Assembly: GCA_050181295.1 (NCBI GenBank)
Contig: JBFXDI010000202.1
Location: 1-5,287 of the forward strand
DNA from: JBFXDI01 sp050181295
GTDB lineage: Bacteria; Pseudomonadota; Alphaproteobacteria; Rhizobiales; Aestuariivirgaceae
DNA length: 5,287 nt
Direction: 5' to 3'
Shown: positions 1 through 4,927 of the stretch, piece by piece
Layout of the letters: the number at the start of each line of letters is the position of its first letter
Numbering within the stretch: the first letter of the stretch is position 1
The notes under the pieces: model-generated
What the model saw: the letters and a program-made list of their open reading frames with translations, nothing else
Databases searched by the model: none
What the model was told of the DNA's origin: nothing
Made by a program: the position numbers and the translations under genes

Positions 1-526
1 TCAGCTCCGGAAACACGTCCTCCCCGCCGGCGATCTCCACGAGCTCGCTCACCCAGCCGATGCCGATGATGAGCGGATCGTCCCACTCCTCGAAATAGAC
101 GCGCGGCCGCGCGCCGCCGCTCCCCTGCCCGCGCACGGCATCGAGCCGCGCCTCGAAGGCACGCGCCAGCGCCTCCGCCTTCTCGCCCGCGCCGGCGAGC
201 GCGCCTACGGTCCGCACCATTGCGAGGATGCCCGCGATGTCGCGCTGGTTGAAGGCATGGACCGCGACGCCCTCGCGGATGAGGGTGGCCGCGATCTCCG
301 CCTGGAGGTCGGAGAAGGTGAAGACGAGGTCGGGCTCGAGCGCCAGAATCTTCGGGATGTCGGCCGAGGTGAAGGCCGAGACGCGCGGCTTCTCGCGCCT
401 GACCCCCGGCGGGCGCACGCAATAGCCCGAGACGCCGACGATCCGATCCTGCTCGCCGAGGAGATAGAGCGTCTCGACCGTCTCCTCGGTGAGGCACACG
501 ATGCGCTCGGGCGGGAAACGGCGCAT
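1..526 (-). CDS. BtuF-like (TroA-type) cobalamin/metal-chelate substrate-binding protein, 3' part missing
   Basis: The first 175 residues are visible; the gene continues past the left edge. They match the helical-backbone periplasmic binding fold of BtuF/FhuD/TroA proteins: a start near RIVCLTEETVETLYLLG (8-24), then SADIPKILALEPDLVFTF (54-71), the long connecting helix around 95-130, and a second lobe opening PRVYFEEWDDP (141-151) followed by WVSELVEIAGG (158-168). Family members bind cobalamin, haem or ferric siderophores and normally deliver them to an inner-membrane ABC transporter. The ATG overlaps the cobF stop codon as TGATG, so translation is probably coupled and cobalamin or a corrinoid is the likely ligand (inference). 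Unusually, there is no signal peptide: the first beta strand begins within ten residues of the start and no hydrophobic leader precedes it. The protein may therefore be cytoplasmic or use a different export route. The fold is clear; the ligand and location are less sure. Confidence 0.85.
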   Translation of the reverse strand, partial: MRRFPPERIVCLTEETVETLYLLGEQDRIVGVSGYCVRPPGVRREKPRVSAFTSADIPKILALEPDLVFTFSDLQAEIAATLIREGVAVHAFNQRDIAGILAMVRTVGALAGAGEKAEALARAFEARLDAVRGQGSGGARPRVYFEEWDDPLIIGIGWVSELVEIAGGEDVFPEL

Positions 527-1296
527 CACTCCTCCCCGTCTGAAGCGCGCGTGAGCAGGTAGCTGTCCATGATCCAGCCGTGCCGGGCGCGCGCCTCGGC
601 CTTCCGCCACTCGATCTCCTCGACCACGTCGCCGAGCCGGCCGGAGACGAGAATTTCCTCCGGCATGCCGGCATAGGCCGCCCAGTGGATGTGGAGGTCG
701 GGATCGGCGCTTTTCAGCGCGCTGTCACCGTCGAGCATGACGACCACGTTTTCCGCGCCTTGAGGCAGGCCCTGCTTCAGCCGCCGGCCGGTGGTGAGGA
801 GGATCGATTGGCCGATGCGGTTGAGCGCCACGCGGTGGCTCGCCGCCAGCGCCTGCACGCTGCTGATGCCGGGGATCACCTCGCATTCGATCTCGAGACG
901 GCCGCTGGCGCGCAGATGATCGAGGATGCGGAGCGTCCCGTCATAGATCGAGGGATCGCCCCAGACGAGGAAGGCGCCCCATTCGTCCTCCTGGAGCTCG
1001 TCGGTCAGGAGCCGCTCGTAGACCGCCTCCACCTTGTCGCGCCAAACCTCGATGTTGTCGCGGTAGGCAGGCAGCGATTGCCTACGCTCCGGCACGTCGA
1101 AGTCGACCATCCGGTAGCCGGGCTTCCCGATGAAGCGCTCGCAGATCTCGCGGCGCACGCGCTGAAGGTCGTTCTTGTCGGCGCCCTTGTCCGGAATGAA
1201 GAGCACGCTTGCCCGGTTGAGCGCGCCGATCGCCTGCACGGTCATGTGCTCGGGGTTTCCCGCCCCGATCCCGATCACCAGCACCTTCCGCTTCAT
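526..1296 (-). CDS. cobF: Precorrin-6A synthase (deacetylating), CobF
   Basis: This 256-residue protein is a full-length TP-methylase-family corrin methyltransferase. CobF uses S-adenosylmethionine to methylate C1 of precorrin-5 and releases the C20 acetyl group as acetate, giving precorrin-6A in the oxygen-dependent cobalamin pathway in the cytoplasm. Visible marks are the N-terminal glycine-rich SAM-site strand GIGAGNPEHMT (9-19), the conserved VWGDPSIYDGT (111-121), and the IPGISSVQALAA segment (141-152) followed by RVALNRIGQSILLTTGRR (155-172). CobF belongs to the aerobic route, so the host probably makes or once made B12 de novo. The start has a strong AAGGAG eight bases upstream. The next gene, a BtuF-like protein, overlaps the stop. 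No other cob gene is visible, which fits cobF lying apart from the main cob cluster or the cluster lying beyond the left edge. Identification is firm. Confidence 0.95.
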   Translation of the reverse strand: MKRKVLVIGIGAGNPEHMTVQAIGALNRASVLFIPDKGADKNDLQRVRREICERFIGKPGYRMVDFDVPERRQSLPAYRDNIEVWRDKVEAVYERLLTDELQEDEWGAFLVWGDPSIYDGTLRILDHLRASGRLEIECEVIPGISSVQALAASHRVALNRIGQSILLTTGRRLKQGLPQGAENVVVMLDGDSALKSADPDLHIHWAAYAGMPEEILVSGRLGDVVEEIEWRKAEARARHGWIMDSYLLTRASDGEE

Positions 1297-1304
1297 GCGA
1301 CTTT

Positions 1305-1310
1305 CTCCTT
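1305..1310 (-). promoter_or_regulatory. Shine-Dalgarno site of cobF
   Basis: Read on the minus strand this is AAGGAG, eight bases before the ATG that ends at 1296. It is the strongest ribosome binding site in the window and fixes the cobF start. Confidence 0.8.
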
Positions 1311-1328
1311 CCGCCCTGCTCTAGCGTG

Positions 1329-1373
1329 GGAGAGCCCGCGGGAGAAGACCGGGCGCTCCCCGCGTCCCTCTCC
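1329..1373. repeat. Nested inverted repeat in the cobF/DMT divergent intergenic region
   Basis: Outer arms GGAGAG (1329-1334) and CTCTCC (1368-1373) enclose inner arms CGCGGGAG (1337-1344) and CTCCCCGCG (1356-1364, one extra C). A small internal loop (CC against TCC) separates outer from inner arms, and an 11-base terminal loop lies at 1345-1355. The DNA is symmetrical, so either transcript could form the hairpin. On the cobF side it would sit in the leader about 32 bases before the start codon. It has no U-tract and does not resemble a cobalamin riboswitch. Regulation of cobF or the exporter is possible, but the very high local GC makes chance pairing plausible. Confidence 0.4.
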
Positions 1374-1381
1374 TCCGCCCG

Positions 1382-1410
1382 TTGACTTTTCGCCGCGCCT
1401 CGCGGAATGC
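1382..1410 (+). promoter_or_regulatory. Possible promoter of the EamA/DMT exporter gene
   Basis: TTGACT at 1382-1387 is a good -35 hexamer. A 17-base spacer leads to GAATGC (1405-1410), a poor -10, which is common in alphaproteobacteria. Transcription would begin near 1416, after the upstream ATG at 1407 and before the ATG at 1467. That agrees with the shorter start chosen for the gene. The call rests mainly on the -35. Confidence 0.25.
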
Positions 1411-1466
1411 ATGGGGCCGCCGGGCGCTGCCGGCTGTTCGGCGGCGCGGGTCGGGATCGGACGTGC

Positions 1467-2390
1467 ATGCTGGCCCAGCGGATTCCCCGGGAGTATCTCT
1501 ACGGCGTCGCGCTGGTGGTCCTGGCGACCTGCGGATGGAGCCTCGCCGGCCTTTTCGTGCGCCGGCTTCCGGGCCTCGACGGCTGGCAGATCAACACCTG
1601 GCGCGGGCTTTCGGTGGGCGTGGCGCTGCTTGCCTATCTCATCGTGCTCTACGGCCGGCAGACGGCGGCAAGGTTCCGCGACATCCCGCCCTTCGCCATG
1701 CTGGCCTGCGCTGCCTTTTTCAGCCTCGGCTCCACGCTCTACGTCACCTCGCTCACGCTGACCAGCACCGCCAACGTCTCCTCGATCGGGGCGGCGGCGC
1801 CGATCTTCACGGCCCTTCTGAGCACGGCGGTGCTGCGCGAGAAGCCGGGACCGGCGACGTGGCTTGCGACCTTCATGGCGCTCGCGGGCGTGACGGTGAT
1901 CATGCACGCGGGGCTGACCGCCGGAGGGTGGGCCGGGAATCTCGCGGCCATCCTGACCGCGCTCTGCTTCGCCGGCCAGACGATCACGCTCCGGCGCTAT
2001 GCCTCGATCGACATGGTGCCGGCCGTCTGCGTAGGGGGGCTCGCCACTTTCGTGCTGGCGGGCGTGGTCGGCGGCGGCTTCGCCGTGCCGCGCGACGCCA
2101 TCCTGGTGCTGGCGCTCATGGGCCTCGTCCAGCTGGCGATCCCGCTCATCCTGTTTGCGAAGGGCGCCCGCTATGTGCCTGCCGTGGCGCTCACCCTCCT
2201 TGCCCTCCTCGATGTGGTGCTCAATCCCTTCTGGGCATGGCTCGGCGCGGGCGAGGCGCCGGAACTGGCGGGAGTGATCGGCGGCTCGATCATTCTGGGC
2301 GCGGCCGCCCTCTCCGTCGTGGCCGGCCGGCGCATGGCCGCCCGCGCGCCTATTTCCGCTCCGGCCAGCGCATGCGGCTGCGACGGATAG
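1467..2390 (+). CDS. EamA/DMT-superfamily inner-membrane transporter
   Basis: This 307-residue protein is very hydrophobic, with about ten predicted membrane helices (near 11-31, 44-62, 76-94, 101-120, 131-148, 157-175, 185-205, 210-230, 238-257, 268-287). They form two EamA repeats of five helices each, the standard drug/metabolite transporter layout. The first repeat has WQINTWRGLSVG (40-51) and the characteristic fourth-helix stretch TSTANVSSIGAAAPIFTALLS (99-119). The second ends in LLDVVLNPFWAWL (247-259), also typical. Family members usually export amino acids, metabolites or drugs; the substrate cannot be read from sequence. An in-frame ATG at 1407 would add 20 arginine- and glycine-rich residues before helix 1. 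I prefer 1467 because MLAQRIPREYLYG is a normal N-terminus for the family and the possible promoter favours it, although neither start has a good Shine-Dalgarno. The gene diverges from cobF; a role in corrinoid traffic is not supported. Confidence 0.9.
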   Translation: MLAQRIPREYLYGVALVVLATCGWSLAGLFVRRLPGLDGWQINTWRGLSVGVALLAYLIVLYGRQTAARFRDIPPFAMLACAAFFSLGSTLYVTSLTLTSTANVSSIGAAAPIFTALLSTAVLREKPGPATWLATFMALAGVTVIMHAGLTAGGWAGNLAAILTALCFAGQTITLRRYASIDMVPAVCVGGLATFVLAGVVGGGFAVPRDAILVLALMGLVQLAIPLILFAKGARYVPAVALTLLALLDVVLNPFWAWLGAGEAPELAGVIGGSIILGAAALSVVAGRRMAARAPISAPASACGCDG

Positions 2391-2408
2391 GCACTGCTTT
2401 CCGCGTCG

Positions 2409-2423
2409 TTAAGGCAATTTCAA
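2409..2423 (+). promoter_or_regulatory. Near-consensus CtrA-type box upstream of the PilZ gene
   Basis: TTAA (2409-2412), seven bases, then TCAA (2420-2423) matches seven of eight fixed positions of the CtrA consensus TTAA-N7-TTAA. It lies 44 bases before the PilZ start, in the relatively AT-rich 77-base gap after the exporter gene, where a promoter would be expected. The match is seen directly; CtrA binding is inferred from the alphaproteobacterial context. Confidence 0.35.
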
Positions 2424-2437
2424 ATCTTCGGTTGAAA
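2418..2437 (+). repeat. Short inverted repeat with an embedded C-UUCG-G loop
   Basis: TTTCAA (2418-2423) and TTGAAA (2432-2437) flank ATCTTCGG, whose last six bases could close as a C-UUCG-G tetraloop. It lies 28 bases after the exporter stop and overlaps the CtrA-like box. It could be a weak terminator for the exporter transcript, although no T-run follows, or a symmetrical protein-binding site. The stem is A/T-rich and only six pairs long. Confidence 0.25.
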
Positions 2438-2467
2438 ACTGGCGATGAACCGAGCGATTGAGACTCC

Positions 2468-2776
2468 ATGGTGTCAAATCCAGTGAAGCCCAACGGCCAG
2501 GCCGCCCCGTCGGAGCGGCGCCGTGCGCGGCGCTATCAGACCCTCACCCGTGCGATGATCGTCGTCGCCGAGCCCGCGGCGCAGTTCGAATGCGTCATCC
2601 GCAACATCTCGATCGGCGGTGCGCTTCTGGTCGTGCGCGACACAGGCCCGATTCCCGACACCTTCACGCTCGATTCCGCCTATCATCCTGCGCTCCCCTG
2701 CCGCGTGGCGTGGCGCACGGAGCACCGGCTCGGCGTGCAGTTCGGTGATACCCCGATCAGCCTGATCGGCGGCTGA
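2468..2776 (+). CDS. Single-domain PilZ protein, probable cyclic di-GMP receptor
   Basis: This 102-residue protein is essentially one PilZ domain. PilZ domains bind cyclic di-GMP and pass the signal to motility, polysaccharide or cell-surface targets. Both ligand motifs are visible: the arginine cluster ERRRARR (16-22), which supplies RxxxR, and NISIGG (46-51), which fits [D/N]xSxxG. The closing beta strands CRVAWRTEHRLGVQF (78-92) end in the RLGVQF form usual for the family. There is no partner domain, signal peptide or membrane helix, so it is probably a small cytoplasmic adaptor. The ATG at 2468 has only a weak GAG upstream. The gene lies 77 bases after the exporter, likely with its own promoter, and its stop is 21 bases from that of the convergent coiled-coil gene. 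Because both motifs are intact, ligand binding is likely; the target is unknown. Confidence 0.88.
   Translation: MVSNPVKPNGQAAPSERRRARRYQTLTRAMIVVAEPAAQFECVIRNISIGGALLVVRDTGPIPDTFTLDSAYHPALPCRVAWRTEHRLGVQFGDTPISLIGG
2753..2769. repeat. Perfect inverted repeat in the last codons of the PilZ gene
   Basis: CCGATCAG (2753-2760) and CTGATCGG (2762-2769) are exact reverse complements around one base. As RNA this would fold as a six-pair stem with a five-base loop, ending just before the PilZ stop. It lies next to the 21-base gap between two convergent genes, where a bidirectional terminator would be expected, but no T-run follows on either strand. It may be a factor-assisted terminator or a chance result of the coding sequence (codons for TPISLIGG). 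Confidence 0.3.
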
Positions 2777-2797
2777 GAAACCAGAGATTGACGATCT

Positions 2798-3907
2798 TTA
2801 GCCTTGCGCGCCGCGCTGCAGCGCCCGGATGCGGCTGGCGAGCGTGATGACGGTCGCGCCTTCCCCCTCTTCCGTGGTCGCGTCGGCAGGCTCGGCTGGA
2901 GTGGCGGGCTCAGGCGTCTCCGCGCTCGAGACAGCGGCTTCCACCACCGCCTTGACGGGCATTTGCAGGGGAAGCTCCGGATCGCCCGATGTGTCGGCCA
3001 CAGCCACAGCCTCGGTGGAGGCCACGCCCTCGGTGTTGACTAGAATCGGGAGAGCCTGAGGAACCGGGCTTTGGGGCTCCGGCAATACCTCCGGAAATGA
3101 CACGTCCTGAGGCGCTGCGGCTTCCGTTGCGGCCGGCTCGGCCCGTGCCCGGCTCTTCCGAACGACGGCGGGCCTCTGCGGCGCGGCCGGGCCGTCCTCG
3201 CCCTTGCGGCGCCGACGCTTGCGTGGGCGCGTCATGCCGTCCTTGATCGCGATGAGTTCGGCCTGCTCGCGCAATAGCTCCTGGCGCTGAGTCTCGATCT
3301 GCCGGGCAAGCGAGGAAAGCTCGGCGATCCGTGAGCTCACACGGTCCTGGAGCACGGGATCGGACTGGGCCTCGGGCGAGAGGCCAGAAAGCTCGCCCGC
3401 ATCGAACGGCGGCAGAACGGCGTGCTGGGCCGGCGCGAGAATTTCCGGCTCCCTGGCGCCCTCCTCGTCCCGGTCGCGAAGCTGGGCCTTGATCTGCTGC
3501 AGCGCCTGGGTGCGCGTGGCAAGCTCGCTTTCGAGCGGAGCGACCTGTTCCCTGAACTGCGCGATCTCGAGCTCGCGACGCGTCAGGAGCTCCGTCCTCG
3601 ACCCCAGATCGGCCGCAAGCTGATCGATGCGGTTGCGGTACCGCGATGCGTCGGCCATCTGCTCGGCAAGGCGCGTCTTGAGATCGTCGACACGCATCTC
3701 GAATCGTCGCGTGAGCATCGCGTTCTCGACCTTCAGGCGGTCGCGATCGGCCTGCATCTCGGCCATGGCGCCGGATCCCGACCGTTCGGTCCGGCGACGG
3801 CCGATGCGGTTGGAATAGCTCCAGACGAAACGGCCGACCAGGAGGGCGATCAGGCCGGCGAAGGCAAAGCCCAGCGCCGCCGACATGACCATCTCTATCT
3901 GGGACAT
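2798..3907 (-). CDS. Membrane-anchored coiled-coil protein of unknown function
   Basis: I do not recognise a named family. The 369-residue protein begins MSQIEMVMSA and has one membrane helix (about 9-29). A basic stretch with NRIGRRRTER (33-42) follows, suggesting the bulk lies in the cytoplasm. A long heptad-like, charged region (about 48-150) predicts a coiled coil, and a second helical segment spans about 180-224. Next come a strongly basic patch RPRKRRRRKGEDG (227-239) and an Ala/Pro/Glu-rich, probably disordered linker (about 255-350). The last residues, VITLASRIRALQRGAQG (353-369), form a compact amphipathic tail distinct from the linker. The start has GAGGGG five bases upstream; an in-frame ATG at 3988 would add 27 unsupported residues. 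It lies downstream of eipA on the same strand, behind several hairpins, and converges with the PilZ gene. The layout suggests a scaffold or cell-envelope role, but this is inference only. Confidence 0.85.
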   Translation of the reverse strand: MSQIEMVMSAALGFAFAGLIALLVGRFVWSYSNRIGRRRTERSGSGAMAEMQADRDRLKVENAMLTRRFEMRVDDLKTRLAEQMADASRYRNRIDQLAADLGSRTELLTRRELEIAQFREQVAPLESELATRTQALQQIKAQLRDRDEEGAREPEILAPAQHAVLPPFDAGELSGLSPEAQSDPVLQDRVSSRIAELSSLARQIETQRQELLREQAELIAIKDGMTRPRKRRRRKGEDGPAAPQRPAVVRKSRARAEPAATEAAAPQDVSFPEVLPEPQSPVPQALPILVNTEGVASTEAVAVADTSGDPELPLQMPVKAVVEAAVSSAETPEPATPAEPADATTEEGEGATVITLASRIRALQRGAQG

Positions 3908-3912
3908 GAGAA

Positions 3913-3918
3913 CCCCTC
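3913..3918 (-). promoter_or_regulatory. Shine-Dalgarno site of the coiled-coil gene
   Basis: GAGGGG on the minus strand, five bases before the ATG that ends at 3907. It decides for this start over the in-frame ATG at 3988. Confidence 0.65.
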
Positions 3919-3962
3919 GTCCCTCACCCGCACTCTCCGCCGTCCGCTTCCCGCCAATGCAA

Positions 3963-3996
3963 GGCCCGAAGGCCCGGCGCTCCTGCAACCGGAGCG
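3963..3996 (-). repeat. Two adjacent hairpins in the leader of the coiled-coil gene
   Basis: Read on the minus strand, CGCTCC and GGAGCG (3996-3991 and 3983-3978) form a perfect six-pair stem with a seven-base loop. Immediately after, GGCC-TTCG-GGCC (3974-3963) forms a four-pair stem with a stable UUCG tetraloop. Together with the larger palindrome at 4024-4049 they make three successive structures in the 165-base gap between eipA and this gene. They could end eipA transcripts or structure the leader of the next gene. Confidence 0.4.
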
Positions 3997-4023
3997 TCGG
4001 TCAGAATAGCGGTTGAAGTTTGT

Positions 4024-4049
4024 CGGCGCGACGGAATTCCGTCACGCCG
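4024..4049 (-). terminator. Likely eipA terminator: long near-perfect palindrome
   Basis: CGGCG (4024-4028), one mismatched base, the perfect palindrome GACGGAATTCCGTC (4030-4043), one mismatched base and CGCCG (4045-4049) pair over their length apart from the single C/A mismatch. As RNA this gives about ten pairs around an AATT loop. It starts 23 bases after the eipA stop, the expected place for a terminator. No T-tract follows on the minus strand, so it may depend on Rho, act as an RNA 3'-end stabiliser, or be a protein-binding palindrome. Confidence 0.5.
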
Positions 4050-4072
4050 CAGTATCCGTGGAGAATCGGTGC

Positions 4073-4687
4073 TCAGAAGGGGTTCCAGGTGGGCGCGTTG
4101 GTGTATTTGAGATAGCCCACATTGGCGCCGAGCCGCGCGCCGACGCCGGTGCGGATGGGTGCGAGCTTCAGGGCCTCGTTGGTCTGGAAGTTCACGCCGA
4201 AGCCGCCGACCAGATAGGCCGATCCCTCGACGCCGACGAAGCGGTCATAGATCTGTCCGGGCGAGCGGATGTCGTAGACGAGCACCAGCACGCGCGAGCC
4301 GTTGCCGCCGAAGTCGAAGCCGACGGAGGGGCCCTGCCAGTAGATCTTGCGGCGCTTGCCGTTCTTGATGAAGAGCGATCCTTCGCCGTAGCGGAGGCCG
4401 CCGAAGAAGGCACCGGAGGCCTCCTCGCCGATGATGTAGCCGCTCGGGCGGCCGGCTTTCGCGAACACGCTCTCGACCGCCAGCGCCAGCCCCTTGGTGG
4501 TGGTGCCGAAGAAGGAGTGACCGGCGTCGACGATCTCCTCCACGGAGAAGGTGTTGGGATCGTTGTTGTAGGCGCGCGCGCCCTGGGCGACTTGCGGACT
4601 CATCATGGGAACGCACAGGGCGATACCCGCGGCAGCCAGACCCGTCACCAGTTTCCGCCGTCCCAATCCGTTGCGTATCATGGCCAT
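4073..4687 (-). CDS. eipA: EipA-like periplasmic envelope-integrity protein (DUF1134)
   Basis: This 204-residue protein is a full-length DUF1134 member. The segments EEIVDAGHSFFGTTTKGLA, GYIIGEEASGAFFGGLRYGEG, YWQGPSVGFDFGGNGSRVLVL and the C-terminal GVGARLGANVGYLKYTNAPTWNPF are the family hallmarks. In Brucella abortus, as I recall the literature, EipA is a soluble periplasmic eight-stranded beta-barrel needed for envelope-stress resistance and virulence, and its gene is directly activated by CtrA. A signal peptide is present: n-region MAMIRNGLGRRK, hydrophobic LVTGLAAAGIALCV, and a likely cut after ARA (37-39). The twin arginines at 10-11 resemble a Tat signal. I chose the ATG ending at 4687 because GGAG lies five bases upstream and it gives a normal leader; in-frame ATGs up to 4819 would put as many as 44 odd residues before it. 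A strong palindrome follows the stop, and cysQ lies upstream. Family assignment is firm; function here is by homology. Confidence 0.92.
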   Translation of the reverse strand: MAMIRNGLGRRKLVTGLAAAGIALCVPMMSPQVAQGARAYNNDPNTFSVEEIVDAGHSFFGTTTKGLALAVESVFAKAGRPSGYIIGEEASGAFFGGLRYGEGSLFIKNGKRRKIYWQGPSVGFDFGGNGSRVLVLVYDIRSPGQIYDRFVGVEGSAYLVGGFGVNFQTNEALKLAPIRTGVGARLGANVGYLKYTNAPTWNPF

Positions 4688-4692
4688 GCTCA

Positions 4693-4696
4693 CTCC
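4693..4696 (-). promoter_or_regulatory. Shine-Dalgarno site of eipA
   Basis: GGAG on the minus strand, five bases before the ATG at 4687-4685. It would be 11 bases from the second ATG two codons on, so the first is preferred. It excludes the longer in-frame starts near 4708, 4729, 4741 and 4819. Confidence 0.6.
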
Positions 4697-4742
4697 GAAC
4701 CGTTGCATCGAACACTCGAAGCCGCACATGCGAAGCGCCATG

Positions 4743-4759
4743 CGGCTCGCCCCGAGCCG
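4743..4759 (-). repeat. Perfect seven-pair hairpin in the eipA leader
   Basis: CGGCTCG (4743-4749) and CGAGCCG (4753-4759) are exact reverse complements around CCC. On the eipA transcript this would form a tight GC-rich stem about 55 bases before the start codon. Nothing else marks it as regulatory. Confidence 0.35.
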
Positions 4760-4876
4760 TCCGGCACCTTCCTGTCCATTCGCGGGATTCCCCGTCTCGC
4801 CCGCCCAGACTAGGCCCAAAGCGTGGCTTTTTGGCGGTCCCGAGAGCTTCCTGGGCGCTGACGGGGCCTCGCCGGA

Positions 4877-4908
4877 TTAATACGCCGTCAAGGCTGCCAA
4901 ACGGTTAA
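4877..4908 (-). promoter_or_regulatory. CtrA-type box and extra half-site upstream of eipA
   Basis: This is the main AT-rich island in the 240-base stretch between cysQ and eipA (4688-4927), which otherwise holds only a hairpin and no gene. Reading toward eipA there is a half-site TTAACC (4908-4903), then TTGA (4891-4888), seven bases and TTAA (4880-4877), which matches seven of eight positions of TTAA-N7-TTAA. It begins 189 bases before the eipA start, so the leader would be long. Brucella eipA is a reported direct CtrA target, which raises the chance that the site is real. I see no convincing -10 hexamer. Confidence 0.4.
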
Positions 4909-4927
4909 TGGACGGACTTGCACCAGG

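Noticed and set aside
1297..1466. Cobalamin riboswitch upstream of cobF
   Set aside because: I looked for the B12-box and surrounding conserved segments on the minus strand and found none. The structure present is a simple nested hairpin. A covariance search would settle it.
580..1761. Long plus-strand open frame (393 codons) antisense to cobF and running into the exporter gene
   Set aside because: It is a mirror of the real cobF frame in GC-rich DNA. Its product has no coherent domain, and it crosses the divergent intergenic region into another frame of the exporter.
1382..2461. Long plus-strand open frame (359 codons) overlapping the exporter
   Set aside because: It is an Arg/Gly/His-rich shifted frame with no membrane helices, whereas the overlapping frame gives a clean ten-helix EamA protein.
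2462..2466. GACTC just before the PilZ start as a CcrM (GANTC) methylation switch
   Set aside because: GANTC sites occur throughout the window at no more than chance frequency, so one site beside a gene is not evidence.
3908..3988. Longer start for the coiled-coil gene at 3988
   Set aside because: The extra 27 residues are not typical before a membrane anchor, and they would translate through the hairpins. GAGGGG lies correctly before the ATG at 3907.
4013..4813. Plus-strand open frame (266 codons) opposite eipA
   Set aside because: The minus strand encodes an unmistakable DUF1134 protein, and the plus-strand product shows only the composition bias of an antisense frame.
4688..4819. Longer eipA start at 4819
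   Set aside because: It would place 44 residues with no family similarity before the signal peptide, and only the ATG at 4687 has GGAG at good spacing.
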